From contig CAWECP010000004.1 of the NCBI GenBank assembly GCA_963807675.1, positions 61,344 through 125,343 on the forward strand: a DNA stretch of 64,000 nucleotides, read 5' to 3'. Numbering within the stretch: position 1 is the first letter of the stretch; each line of letters starts with the position of its first letter. A model generated the notes under the pieces. The model saw nothing but the letters and a program-made list of their open reading frames with translations, did no database searches and was not told the origin of the DNA. The position numbers and the translations under genes were made by a program. This DNA is from Bog-473 sp963807675 (GTDB taxonomy: Bacteria; Actinomycetota; Acidimicrobiia; Acidimicrobiales; RAAP-2). Of this stretch, positions 45,167 to 54,871 are shown one piece after another.

Positions 45167-46136
45167 ATGCACGCCCTGATAGAGGCCGACGGCCTCTCCA
45201 AGCGCTTCGGGAAGGTCCAGGCCCTCTCGGAGCTGACCCTGACCCTGCCGGCCGGGCCGGCCCGTGGCCATCCTCGGGCCGAACGGCGCCGGCAAGACGA
45301 CCTTCATCCGCATGGTGGCGACGCTTGATCGCGCCCGACGCGGGGACGCTGCGGTCGACGGTCACGACGTGGTGCAGGACCCCATGGCGGTGCGCCGCAT
45401 GATCGGGCTGGCCGGCCAGTCGGCCGCGGTCGAGGAGATGATGACGGGCCGGGAGAACGTGGTGATGGTGGCCCGCCTGTACGGCCAGGGGCGGAAGGAG
45501 GCGGCGGCCTCGGCCGAACGGATCCTCGAGCAGATGGGCCTGAGCGAGGCGGGGGACCGGCTGGTGAAGACGTACTCGGGCGGCATGCGGCGGCGGCTCG
45601 ACCTGGGGGCGTCAGCCTGGTCGGGATCGCCGCGGCTGCTGCTGCTCGACGAGCCGACGACCGGGCTCGACCCGGGGAGCCGCAACGAGGTGTGGGACGC
45701 CATCCGTGAGATGGGCCGGGGCGGGACGGACATGTTGCTGACGACGCAGTATCTCGACGAGGCCGACCATCTGGCGGCGTACATCGTCATCATCGACGGG
45801 GGCCGCGTCATCGCGCGAGGGAACGCCGGGCGAGCTCAAGTCGCGGGTGGGGGCCGACATGGTGGAGCTGCACACGGCCGACGTGGCGACGATGGAGCGG
45901 GCGGCTGCGGTGCTGGGCGCTCTGGGTCTGGCCGAGCCGCAGACCGATGCCGCGACGCGGCGGTGTTCCATCGCTGCGCCGGGCGGGGCGAAGCTCCTGC
46001 CGACGGTGGTGCGGGCGCTCGACGACGCGGCGGTGGCGGTGGAGGACATCTCGCTGCGGCGACCCACACTGGACGAGGTGTTCCTGGCCTTGACGGGCAC
46101 ACGACGACGACGTCGAAGGAGGACACGGCGGCATGA
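45167..46136 (+). CDS. Drr-like ABC exporter ATPase (frameshifts)
   Basis: ATG at 45167 follows AAAGGAGGGG. Joined frames give about 320 residues: LIEADGLSKRFGKVQALSEL, Walker A LGPNGAGKTT, YSGGMRRRLDLGAS, LLLLDEPTTGLDPGS, TTQYLDEADHL and the DrrA-type tail RRPTLDEVFLALTG ending TTTTSKEDTAA at TGA 46134-46136. Breaks lie near 45255, 45326/45352 (compensating) and 45835, with a return near 46100. Same family as the ATPase at 53743. It overlaps the permease ATG by three bases (ATGA). Confidence 0.8.
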
Positions 46137-46993
46137 CCAGCATCGACATTGCAGTGGAGGCCGCCCGCCCGGCACACGCGGCGGCGGGCCGGCCGGCGCC
46201 GTGGTGAACCGGGGGGCGTCCTATGTCGGCGGCCTCGGGCCAGGTGGCGGTGCGGACGCTGAAGAAGTTCGTCCGCACGCCGGCGCTGATCGTCGCCGGC
46301 ACGGCCCAGGGGGTCCTGTTCCTGTTGATCTTCCGCTACGTCTTCGGCGGCGCGGTGTCGGGCACGGGCGACCTGTCGTACGTCGACTTCCTCGTGCCGG
46401 GCTTCGTGGTGACGGGCGTGCTGTTCCAGGGCATGGAGGCATCGACCGGGGTGGCCGAGGACCTGCAGGGCGGCCTGTTCGACCGGCTGCGCAGCCTGCC
46501 CATCCGGTTGCTGTCCATCGTGTCGGGGCGGGTGAGCGCGGACACGACGCTGGTGGCCTGGGGCACCCTGGTCATGACGGTGGTCGGCTTCGCCGTCGGC
46601 TTCCGGTTGGGCGGTAGCGTGGCCGACGGGCTGGCCGCCTTCGGGCTGACGATGCTCTTCGGGTTCGCCTTCGTGTGGATGTTCATCGCCATGGGGCTCA
46701 TGGCTGGCTCACCACAGGCGGCGCAGAGTCTGGCGTTCCTGGTCTTCCCGCTGAGCTTCGTGTCGTCGGCCTACGTGCCGGTCTCGACCATGCCGGGCTG
46801 GATGCAGGGTTTTGCCAACAACCAGCCGCTGACGAAGATGGTCGACAGCGCCCGGCTGCTCACGGGCGGACCGGCGGCGCAACAGCTGCTCGGGCACCCG
46901 CTGTCCTACTACCTGTGGCCTGCGCTCGCCTGGTCGGCGGGCATCGTGCTGGTGTTCGCGCCGCTGGCGGTGCGGAAGCTGAAGAACTCGTAG
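46133..46993 (+). CDS. Drr-like ABC-2 permease (N-terminal disruption)
   Basis: The main frame 46223-46993 encodes 256 residues with six helices and the ABC-2 segment EDLQGGLFDRLRSLPI, PLSFVSSAYVPVSTMPGWMQ near the C-terminal third. The ATG at 46133 overlaps the ATPase stop and encodes TSIDIAVEAARPAH, but a TGA at 46205 interrupts this frame; shifting by one base gives VVNRGASYVGG, so two compensating indels around 46195-46235 probably hide a longer start. Otherwise translation may begin at ATG 46223. It pairs with the ATPase to export a drug-like or lipid compound. Confidence 0.8.
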
Positions 46994-47132
46994 ACGCCGG
47001 CCTCGGCGGGCCCGCCGGCGGAGGTCAGGTCAGATCGCGTCCGCTGGGCTGGGCCGCTCGACGGTCTCCGCCCTCCTTCGCCCCCCGGGGGGTGTCGTTC
47101 ATCTGCCTACGACGGCGCCCGCAAGGGGCATT

Positions 47133-47147
47133 CGCCCGAGAAGGGCG
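47133..47147. terminator. Weak hairpin between convergent genes
   Basis: CGCCC-GAGAA-GGGCG forms a 5-bp stem in the 241-bp spacer between the permease and the nuclease gene, which converge. No T-run follows. Nothing else was seen in this spacer. Confidence 0.25.
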
Positions 47148-47234
47148 TAGTCATAGGCACCGCGAACAGGGCACCCCAGAGGCTGGAGTCCGGCCGCAGG
47201 AGGCGGAGGTGAAGGAGGAGATTCGACGACGAGC

Positions 47235-48748
47235 TCAGCGCCGGGTCCAGTTGGACCCGTCCGCCCCCGACGGGTCGCCACCCAGGGCGCCGTTGATGGC
47301 CTGGCGTAGCCGCTCCTGCGAGGCGATCATCCAGCTGATGTAGGAGTCGTGGTCCTCGACCTTGGTGACGTCGCCCATGGAGTAGTCGGCGATGCGGCAG
47401 GCAAAACGGTCGGGCAGCTTCTCCCACGACAGCTCCGAGCCGTAGATCGTCTCGACCAGGTCGGACTGCTGGTGGAGCGACTGGAACTGGGCCAGCGAGG
47501 ACTCCTGGTTGCCTGCGTCGATGTAGAGCTCGGAGCGGATGCGGCCGCCGGCCGAGAAGCTGAGCCCGTAGTGCGTGCCCTTTATGGGGGAGGGCAGGGT
47601 GATCCAGCTCTGGGCGGGCAGCGTCGACATCTGAGTCCAGTGGCTGTGCTCGACCCGGATGCGGTCGAGCCAGCGCGACCAGAACTCGCGGTAGAGCGCG
47701 CCCTTGCCGCCGCTCAGCGGACCGGCCAGCTCGACCAGGGTCCAGCCGGACGGGTCACGCCACCACTGGGTGCCGAAGAAGTCGCGGCTGACGCCGGTGG
47801 CCAGCTCCACGATGTGGCGCACCAGCCCCGAGGGCGTGTACGACTGCTTGTCGGCGTCCCACACCATCGGCGCGTTGACACGATTCTGCCAGTGCGCCGT
47901 CCGGCGGACCGGGTCGGCGTGCAGCCAGTCGTCGAGCTGATTCCGCAACTCGTGGCTCAGGTCGCTCCGCGGGGCGACGGTGAAGATGGTGCCGTCGGCC
48001 ACGGACTCGGCCCCGACCAGCCGGCGCACCGTGCTGGCGTCCTGGACCCGCTTCTTGGAGTCGGCGGCCTCCCGGGCCAGCTGGCGCTCGGGGCTGATGG
48101 TGAACTCCTCCACCTCGCGCAGCGGGTAGATCTGGCTCACCGAGATCATCGGCACGTTGTCGGCGCCGGACGTGCCGTAGACGTAGGAGCGGAAGGCGCT
48201 GATCTGGACGAGGGTGATGTCGACGCCCATCTCGTTCAGCCAGACCACGCTGGCCGTCACGATGGGGGAGAAGTTCCTGGCCAGCAGCGTGATACGAGGC
48301 TTGCGCAACGTCTCCTGCGACAGGTCGGGGGCGTGGGCCTGCAGCTCGGCCAGCGCCTCGTCGATGCCGACCAAGTTGCCGCGCGGGTGTGGAACCGGGA
48401 GAAGAGCGCGGCCAGGGACTCGGGCACGAGCCGGCTGGCCATGGCGGCGTACTTGACCGCCGAGACCTCGGCGTCTGAGTTCTTGCCCTGCTTCAGCTCG
48501 GCCACGACGATGCGCCCGTCGCCCGCGAGCCCGAGGATGTGCATGCGATCGGGCGGCGTGGCCGGCCCACCCCAGCCCCGTTCGAAGTCGATCGTGACGA
48601 TCCTGACTGAGTTCCCCAGGATCTGGGGGTTGGAGAGGATCCACTCCTGGAGATCGGCGCGGTCCTCCAACCCCGCTTCCTCGAGCGAGATCATCTCCGC
48701 CGGCATCGCGACCGACCCAGCGACGGTGAAGAGCAGATCTTCTGCCAT
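47235..48748 (-). CDS. Putative nuclease: PD-(D/E)XK-like N terminus with DUF4268 C terminus (one frameshift)
   Basis: ATG at 48748. Residues about 30-85 read DLQEWILSNPQILGNSVRIV, FERGWGGP, RMHILGLAGDG and IVVAELKQG; the Asp with spaced E-L-K pattern is that of PD-(D/E)XK nucleases of the NucS/DUF91-like type. A frame change near 48390 (RFHTRGNLVGIDEAL) joins it to a region ending in a DUF4268-like domain (SELYIDAGNQESSLAQF, ELSWEKLPDRFACRIADYS). Total about 504 residues. No methyltransferase or helicase is adjacent. DNA repair or defence roles are both possible. Confidence 0.65.
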
Positions 48749-49308
48749 GCGCGGCCAGGCTATGCCAAACGCGCGTTGGCGCGAGCGAAGAGGGAAAAGG
48801 GTAGGGGTCTCAAAATTCTCTGAATTTGCCTGCAATTGAGTGTATGAGGGCCGCAGTGGGTACCTGCCCGGCGCTTTTGGTGCGCGTACGGGTGGTGCCC
48901 TGCGGCCCGTCGGTTCAAACCCAGGCCTGCCGTTAGAGCGGTGAGGAGGGACGATGTCGACGGCGTCGCGACGAGGCCGGGCGGATCGGCCGACGTCGCC
49001 GGGAACGACGCCCCGCGCGGACACCGATGGAGCCCACGAGGGCGACGGCCACGGCGACGCCGGCGCGGCTGCGCGGCCGCCAGGGCATGGTGATACCCCG
49101 AGCAACGACGAGCCATCACGGTCATCATCCCTGTCTCCGATCGCCAAACCGCCTCAGGGTGAGACGAAAACCCTACCGCCTACCAGGGGCCTCACCACAA
49201 GGGGTTGCGACCGAGAGCGCCCACTTTGTTGCTCCGGCTGAGCAGATTTGTCACTCCGTTGACCGCACGCAGAGGTCCGTTGCGCCCCATCCCTGAACCT
49301 GGGTTGGC
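48749..49308. other. Intergenic stretch without a convincing gene
   Basis: 560 bp upstream of the nuclease gene. An AT-richer patch at 48800-48850 (contains AATTGAGTGTATGAG) may hold the nuclease promoter. An ATG at 48954 behind GAGGAGGG opens a 95-codon low-complexity frame that I do not accept as a gene. Confidence 0.5.
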
Positions 49309-50721
49309 TCAGATCGGCGCATCGGGGGCCACCAGGGGCCACGGGCGCTCCAGCTCGACCACCCGGGCCAATTCGAGCAGCAGCGGCTCGGCGTGGCGGC
49401 GCCCGATGATCTGCAAGGAGACGGGCAGCCCGTCGACCAGGCCGATCGGAACCGCGACGGCCGGGTGCCCGGTCGTGTTGGCCGGGATGGTGAGCGCGCC
49501 GTTGTTGCCCAGCGCGGCCTCGAAACCGAGTTCGCTGATGAGGTCGACGCCGTCGATGGTGGTCGGCATCGGGCCCTGGGCCCCGAAGGCCACGTCGGGG
49601 TTGGTGGCGCAGATGATGAAGTCGACCTGGTCGAAGATCTGCGCCACCTGCACGATCATGGAGCGGCGGAACGCCTCGATGCCCTTGGCCGTGTCGACGG
49701 TGAAGTGGTTGGTGGCGATGTTGGCGGCCAGCATGATTTCGGGGGTGAACTCGGACTCGCACGCGGGGTAGAGGTCGCCCAGACCGACCAGCAGGCTGGC
49801 CGTGCCGGCCATGGCCCATTCGAGACCCCCTCGCGGCAGCTCCATCGGCACGTCGACCCAATTGAGCTCGGCGTCCTTGACCAGGAGGCCGGCCGCCTCC
49901 TCGACCTTCTCGCGCACGGCGGACGCGATGACGGCCGCGCCCAGGTCGGCGCACACGGCAACCCGCATGCCGCGGACGTCTTGATGCCCGAGCCCGGCCT
50001 CCCAGCCCTCGACCCGGGGCAGCGAGTAGGGGTCGTACTCGTCGTAGCCGTTGCAGACGTCGTACCAGCGGGCGGTGTCGCGCACCGACCGCGACAGGCA
50101 CCCGATGACGGCGGTCAGCGGCTCGATCTCGGTGTGGGGGCCCTTCGGGATGCGCCCGAAGGTCGCCTTCAGGCCGAAGAGCCCCGTGAAGCCGGCGGGG
50201 ATGCGGATCGACCCGCCGCCGTCACCGCCGGTGCAAATAGGGAACAGCCCGCCGGACACGGAGGCCGCCGAGCCACCCGACGAGCCGCCGGGCGTGCGTT
50301 CCAGGTCGTAGGGATTCGACGTGGCGCCGTGCAGTCGGGTGTAGGTGCAGTTGATGCCGCCGAACTCCGACGCCGTCGTCTGCCCGACGAGCACGGCACC
50401 GGCCGAACGCAACCGGGTCGTCATGGTGCCGTCGTACTCGGCGATGCGATCCTTGAGCACGAGCGACGCCTCGGTCTGCGGCCAGCCCTTGACCGGATCG
50501 AGCTCCTTCACACCCATGGGCACGCCGCCGAACGGCAAGCTCACGTCTGCGGCCGCTGCCGCCTCGCGCGCCTTCTCCTCGTCGATGAAGCACACCGCGT
50601 TCAACGACGACTTCTCAATTGCCGCCAGCGATCCCTCGAGTGCCTCGGTGGGAGAGATCTCTCCCTCCCGGAAGGCATCGACGAGCGAGCAGGCGTCGCC
50701 CAGCCAAGGTTGTCCCGTCAC
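49309..50721 (-). CDS. Amidase signature family enzyme
   Basis: A 470-residue amidase. The Ser-Ser-Lys triad is visible: Lys in PMGVKELDP near residue 75, and the two Ser in TPGGSSGGSAASVSGG near residues 148-152. The substrate-binding GGDGGGSIRIPAGFTGLFGLK follows. The start is GTG at 50721. No signal peptide. Amides such as carboxamides or nitrile-derived amides are possible substrates. It stands alone between the nuclease and a region with small membrane proteins. Confidence 0.88.
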   Translation of the reverse strand: MTGQPWLGDACSLVDAFREGEISPTEALEGSLAAIEKSSLNAVCFIDEEKAREAAAAADVSLPFGGVPMGVKELDPVKGWPQTEASLVLKDRIAEYDGTMTTRLRSAGAVLVGQTTASEFGGINCTYTRLHGATSNPYDLERTPGGSSGGSAASVSGGLFPICTGGDGGGSIRIPAGFTGLFGLKATFGRIPKGPHTEIEPLTAVIGCLSRSVRDTARWYDVCNGYDEYDPYSLPRVEGWEAGLGHQDVRGMRVAVCADLGAAVIASAVREKVEEAAGLLVKDAELNWVDVPMELPRGGLEWAMAGTASLLVGLGDLYPACESEFTPEIMLAANIATNHFTVDTAKGIEAFRRSMIVQVAQIFDQVDFIICATNPDVAFGAQGPMPTTIDGVDLISELGFEAALGNNGALTIPANTTGHPAVAVPIGLVDGLPVSLQIIGRRHAEPLLLELARVVELERPWPLVAPDAPI

Positions 50722-51393
50722 ACAGACGAAATTAGCAACGGCTGGAGGTATCGGGATTTGGCGGCACCACGCAGGTGAGCAGCGTGGGACGGAGTCGCAG
50801 GGCCGATTGCGTCCGAAGCGTTGCCCACGCACATTTTGGGGTCTCCTCGGGGATTCGACGCCGATCGTCAGCGCATGGTCACCGGGCGTGCCGGGGGCAG
50901 GCGAGGGGCAACAGTCCGCTGCCCCGCGCTCGTCCCGGTCGCACCTCGACGCCGAGGAAAGAAACTTGCACTCCAGAAGCAATTAGTTACCGGCGGGCGC
51001 TACCCGGGGCCGCGGTTCGTAGTACGAGTTGGGCCGCCGGCGCCGCTCATTGCTGGCGTGCGAGGCCGGCAACGCAACGCAGGTCGATGTGTCGCGTCGG
51101 TGGTCCGACGAGATGTACATGCCCATTCGCAGTGGACACGGTCGCATCGGATCCCCACATCGCGGTGCGCGCACGAGATCAGCCAACTTTGCGGGTATGG
51201 CGCAGGGGTATCCCGACTCGAGCAACACGGGGTTTGTGTGATCGGCACGCCGGGTAGTCCAGTGCCGCACCTGGCGGGGGCAGGTGGCCGAGCACGAGGA
51301 CGAGATGCTCGAGCGGGGGGCCGACGCCAATGGCGAGGGCGCAACCAAGTAGCGACCCGCCGAACTTCGGAGGGCAAGTGAGGAGGAACTTAA
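50722..51393. other. Intergenic stretch without a convincing gene
   Basis: 672 bp between the divergent amidase and small membrane protein genes. Open frames here lack ribosome sites and family likeness. It presumably carries both promoters; no palindrome stood out. Confidence 0.5.
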
Positions 51394-51561
51394 ATGGGTT
51401 TGATCATCTTGATATTGCTGATTGCGTTGCTGCTGGGAGCGGCAGGGTTCGCATTGCATTTCTTGTGGGTTCTGGCCGTGGTTCTGGCCATCTTCTGGGT
51501 GGCGGGGTGGGCCTTCAGCGGTGGACGCGCCGAAGGCCGGCGAGGCTGGTACCGCTGGTAA
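51394..51561 (+). CDS. Small two-helix membrane protein (DUF5670/lmo0937-like)
   Basis: A 55-residue protein with ATG at 51394 after a strong AGGAGGAAC site. It opens with a hydrophobic helix (GLIILILLIALLLGAAGFAL), then HFLWVLAVVLAIFWVAGWAF and a basic tail RAEGRRGWYRW. This matches the small hydrophobic membrane protein family typified by Listeria lmo0937 and found near stress genes in actinobacteria. Function unknown. It begins a run of small plus-strand genes extending to 52736. Confidence 0.72.
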   Translation: MGLIILILLIALLLGAAGFALHFLWVLAVVLAIFWVAGWAFSGGRAEGRRGWYRW

Positions 51562-51658
51562 TGCCCGTTCCCGCAGCACGCGGGCACCCGCGGCACCGAG
51601 TTTTGTGTGCTTCAGCCGGGGTAGGGCTTGAGTGAAGACCGAACGAACCGGAGGAGCG

Positions 51659-51959
51659 ATGACCAACGCTTCCACGCGAGGGGTCGTCGAGCTGTTGAAC
51701 GATCCATTGGGAGGCCAAGCAGATCTTCGACGCCGCGGGGATCTTCGACACGACGCACGACGCGATGCACAACATCAGAGCCGCACAACATCAGATCGGG
51801 AGGCTGTGGGCGATCCAGCAATTGCGCCAACGTGAAGAACGAGAAGCAGTACGCCGGCCGCAAGGGTGGGAGGCCCGCGACGTGAAACAAATCGGACCCG
51901 AGCAGGAGGGGTTCTTCGAGTTCTCCGCGAAGGAGCTCGACCCGCGGCTCGGGCTGTGA
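51659..51959 (+). CDS. Small hypothetical protein (one frameshift)
   Basis: ATG at 51659 follows GGAGGAGCG and encodes TNASTRGVVELLND; one extra base near 51706 shifts to WEAKQIFDAAGIFDTTHDAM, then RAAQHQIGRLWAIQQLRQRE and a tail EGFFEFSAKELDPRLGL with TGA at 51957-51959. About 99 residues, soluble, helical, Gln/Arg-rich. I do not recognise the family. The next gene starts 12 bases later, suggesting an operon with the membrane proteins. Confidence 0.4.
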
Positions 51960-51971
51960 GGTGGTTCCGCC

Positions 51972-52511
51972 ATGGCTCAGGCATCGACACCGAACGCGGC
52001 GCACCAGGAATGGGCTTCGCCCACCGAGCGCTCGGAGGCTGAGCGGAACAACCGGAACGTGAGCGACCTGCTCCAGGAGCTGCGGGTGGCGGGCCTCGGG
52101 GTGCAGATGCTCTTCGGGTTCCTCCTGGCCCTGCCCTTCACGGTGCGCTTCACCGGCCTGAATGCCGGGCAGCGGGACCTCTACCGGGTCAGCCTGTTGT
52201 CAGCGGCCGCGGCCACGGTCCTGCTGATCAGCCCGGTGGCGTACCACCGCTGGGTCTTCCGCCGCCACGAGAAGAGCCGGTTGCTCAAGCTGGCCAACGT
52301 CGAGGCACTCATCGGCTTGGCCATGGTTGCGCTCGCCATCTGCACCGCCGTCTGCCTCATCCTCACCGTGGTCGGCAGCGGCTGGATCTTCTCGGTCCTG
52401 ACCGCGCTCGTGGTGGCCGGCTTCGTGTTCTTCTGGTTCGCCCTGCCGATCTTCGACCGCATCAGCGACGACCTCCACCAGCAGAACCCGGCCGCCGCGC
52501 CGGGCCACTAG
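51972..52511 (+). CDS. DUF6328-like four-helix membrane protein
   Basis: A 179-residue protein with a 35-residue charged N terminus followed by the conserved-looking RNVSDLLQELRVAGLGVQML and four predicted helices: FGFLLALPF, LLSAAAATVLLISPVAYHR, LIGLAMVALAICTAVCLIL and VLTALVVAGFVFFWFALPIF. The layout matches DUF6328 proteins of actinobacteria; their role is unknown. ATG at 51972 after GAGGTGG. The small protein at 52527 follows after 15 bases. Confidence 0.72.
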   Translation: MAQASTPNAAHQEWASPTERSEAERNNRNVSDLLQELRVAGLGVQMLFGFLLALPFTVRFTGLNAGQRDLYRVSLLSAAAATVLLISPVAYHRWVFRRHEKSRLLKLANVEALIGLAMVALAICTAVCLILTVVGSGWIFSVLTALVVAGFVFFWFALPIFDRISDDLHQQNPAAAPGH

Positions 52512-52526
52512 GAAAGGAGCAGCACC

Positions 52527-52736
52527 ATGGCACCAACGAAGTTCTCGCTGTCCCACCTGATTGCCGTCGTTCGCACGGGGAACGGCGAGCTGGTCGAGGA
52601 CGTCGTGCACCGCCAAGCGATCGAGGAGGACGGGGGGACGCCCCACGGGACGGTCGTCGACGCCGGTCCCATGCCCGAGGCCGAAGGCCGGTCGCACCCG
52701 ACCGACCCCCACCCGGGGACCCTGCCCCGCTCCTGA
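52527..52736 (+). CDS. Small hypothetical protein
   Basis: 69 residues, ATG at 52527 after AGGAAAGGAGC. The first half (KFSLSHLIAVVRTGNGELVE) is amphipathic; the second half is Gly, Pro, His and acid-rich and probably unstructured. No known family. Its strong ribosome site and 15-base spacing behind the DUF6328-like gene are the main support. Confidence 0.45.
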   Translation: MAPTKFSLSHLIAVVRTGNGELVEDVVHRQAIEEDGGTPHGTVVDAGPMPEAEGRSHPTDPHPGTLPRS

Positions 52737-52888
52737 GGGACGACTTCGGCGCCTCACGGTGTCGCCTATCGTCGACCGGGGCTACCTGTGAGGTATTCCT
52801 CACGGGTAAGGGTCTCGTCTGTGAGTCGGACTCCCTAGGCGCCGCGAGGACAGGGCGCCGCGCCCGCCTCCCGCTCCTCCCCGCCGCC

Positions 52889-53743
52889 CTACTCCGTGCA
52901 GCGCTTCTTGAAGAAGTACGACGCCAGCGGCGCCGCCACCGCCAAGATCACGACCGACCAGATCAGCGATGCCTCCACCGGGTGCTGCATGGGCCAGGCG
53001 TTCACCACGGACGAGGGGTTCGGGTTGCCCCACAGGTGCCGGGCGGCGGCGCACACCGCGCTGACCGGGTTCCAGTCGGCGATGGCCTGCATCCAGCCCG
53101 GCATGTGCAGTGTCGGCACCATGGCGTTGGAGACGAAGGCCAGCGGGAACAACACGATGAAGCCGAACGACGCCGCCGATTCCGGGCTCTTGGCATTGAG
53201 CCCGACGATCTGGGCGATCCACGTCAGCGAATAGGCGAAGAGCAGCACGATCAGGAAGCCGGCCACGATCGCCGGCATGGAGGCGTCGGTTCGCCATCCG
53301 ACGATCAGGCCCGTCAGTCCGACGATCAGCGCGCACAGGCAGGACGTCATGAAGTCCGCCACCGAGCGACCAGCCAGCACGGCCGGCCGCCACATGGGCA
53401 GCGCACGGAAGCGGTCGATCATCCCCTCGTGCAGGTCGGTACTCAGTCCGACCGCCGTGCCCATGACTGACGTCACCAAGTTGAGCGCCAGAATGCCGGC
53501 CAAGAGGTAGTCCTTGTAGGTACCGCCACCCGGGATCGGGATCGCCCCGCCGAAGATGAACACGAACAGGAACGTGAACAGCACCGGCTGGATCGTCACG
53601 TCCGACAGCTGCATCGGTTCACGCGAGATGTGGACGATGTTGCGCCGGGTCATGGCCCAGAGGTCGGACAGCGGCCCGAGCAGGCGGCCCGAAGGTGGGC
53701 TTCCGAGGGACACCTTGGTCGGGGTCAGCGTCGTGGTCGTCAT
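52889..53743 (-). CDS. Drr-like ABC-2 permease
   Basis: A 284-residue permease with a charged N terminus (SDLWAMTRRNIVHISREPMQ), then six helices beginning TIQPVLFTFLFVFIFGGAIP; the ABC-2 coupling segment is TDLHEGMIDRFRALPMWRP and FPLAFVSNAMVPTLHMPGWM lies near residue 210. It shows the same arrangement as the permease at 46133. ATG at 53743 overlaps the ATPase stop as TGATG. It would work as a homodimer with the ATPase to export a hydrophobic compound or glycolipid. Confidence 0.88.
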   Translation of the reverse strand: MTTTTLTPTKVSLGSPPSGRLLGPLSDLWAMTRRNIVHISREPMQLSDVTIQPVLFTFLFVFIFGGAIPIPGGGTYKDYLLAGILALNLVTSVMGTAVGLSTDLHEGMIDRFRALPMWRPAVLAGRSVADFMTSCLCALIVGLTGLIVGWRTDASMPAIVAGFLIVLLFAYSLTWIAQIVGLNAKSPESAASFGFIVLFPLAFVSNAMVPTLHMPGWMQAIADWNPVSAVCAAARHLWGNPNPSSVVNAWPMQHPVEASLIWSVVILAVAAPLASYFFKKRCTE

Positions 53744-54768
53744 CAGGCGTTCACTCCTTCCAGTTCGGGCTGGCTGTGGCCGTTGGCCGACGGCCCAGCG
53801 TCCGCCACAGCCTCACCCTCGTCCTCTTCGATGTGCCCGCCCGTCAGCGAGAAGAACACGTCGTCCAACGAGGGCTGGCGCACCTCGATGTTGTCCACCA
53901 GCACCCCCGCCGCGTCCAGGGCACGGACCACCGCCGTCGCCAACCCGGGCGCGGCGTCCACGCCCGCCGACAGCCACCGGCCGTCCTCGCTCACGTGCAC
54001 GGACCCGGAGACCAACGGCGCGATCGCGCTGACCGCCGCCTCGGATGGCGTCGCCAACGTCACCTCCAGGTGTGCCGTCCGCGACGCCTCCTTCAACTCC
54101 GCGGGCGTCCCGTCGGCGATCACCTGCCCGTGGTCCACCACCACGATCTGGTGCGCCAACTCGTCCGCCTCCTCCAGATACTGCGTCGTCAACAGGACCG
54201 TGACCCCCTCGCCGATCAGCTCCCGGATGGTGTCCCAGACCCGCGAGCGGGACGTCGGGTCCAGCCCCGTCGTCGGCTCGTCGAGGAACAAGACAGGAGG
54301 ACGGGTCATCAGCGACGCCGCCAGATCGAGACGACGACGCATGCCACCCGAGTACCCCTTCATCACCCGGTCCGCCGCGAACGTCAGCTCGAAGTCCTCG
54401 AGCAGCTCCGAAGCCCGGCGCCGGGCCGCCGCCCGCCCCATGTCCGAGAGCTCGCCGACCAGGACCAGGTTCTGGCGCCCCGTCAGCAACGGGTCCAAGG
54501 TGGCGTCCTGTGCCGCCACACCGATGTGCCGCCGCACCTCGGCCGGGTGCTTCACCACGTCGACCCCGGCCACCGTCGCATACCCGGCGTCGGGCGTGGC
54601 CAGCGTCGTCAGGATCCGCACGGCGGTCGTCTTGCCGGCCCCGTTGGGCCCGAGCAGTCCGAGGATGGTTCCGGCGGGTACCCCGAAGGAGACCCCGGCC
54701 AGCGCCCGGGTCTCGCCGTAGTTCTTCTCCAGCCCCTCGGCTTGGATCATCAGGTCAGCAGCAGCCAT
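53743..54768 (-). CDS. Drr-like (daunorubicin-resistance type) ABC ATPase
   Basis: A 341-residue ATPase: Walker A LLGPNGAGKTTAVRILTTLA near residue 38, YSGGMRRRLDLAASL near 138, Walker B LFLDEPTTGLDPTSR, and TTQYLEEADELA. The C-terminal DrrA-type domain ends RQPSLDDVFFSLTGGH, followed by a 25-residue acidic and Pro/Gly tail. ATG at 54768. It faces the TetR gene at 54872 across three palindromic sites, so expression is probably induced by the exported compound. Confidence 0.9.
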   Translation of the reverse strand: MAAADLMIQAEGLEKNYGETRALAGVSFGVPAGTILGLLGPNGAGKTTAVRILTTLATPDAGYATVAGVDVVKHPAEVRRHIGVAAQDATLDPLLTGRQNLVLVGELSDMGRAAARRRASELLEDFELTFAADRVMKGYSGGMRRRLDLAASLMTRPPVLFLDEPTTGLDPTSRSRVWDTIRELIGEGVTVLLTTQYLEEADELAHQIVVVDHGQVIADGTPAELKEASRTAHLEVTLATPSEAAVSAIAPLVSGSVHVSEDGRWLSAGVDAAPGLATAVVRALDAAGVLVDNIEVRQPSLDDVFFSLTGGHIEEDEGEAVADAGPSANGHSQPELEGVNA

Positions 54769-54779
54769 CAGTGGACGTC

Positions 54780-54850
54780 CTTACCTGTCGGAAAGTAAAC
54801 TGGCTTACCAGTCGGATGGTAAGGGAACTACTTACCTGCCGTCAAGTAGG
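54780..54850. promoter_or_regulatory. Three tandem TetR-type operators
   Basis: Site 2 (54804-54823) is CTTACC-N8-GGTAAG, perfect in its 6-bp arms. Site 1 (54780-54799) and site 3 (54831-54850) keep CTTACC on the left and degenerate right arms (AGTAAA, AGTAGG). The sites are 24 and 27 bp apart and fill the spacer between the exporter operon and its tetR. Confidence 0.7.
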
Positions 54851-54871
54851 ATATTAGGTAGGCCAAACAAA

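Noticed and set aside
48912..48922. GGTTCAAACCC resembles a tRNA T-arm
   Set aside because: No acceptor, D or anticodon arm can be built around it; probably chance or at most an old attachment remnant.
48954..49241. 95-codon open frame behind GAGGAGGG
   Set aside because: Low-complexity Arg/Ser/Pro/Gly composition, no family likeness; looks like a frame in GC-rich spacer.
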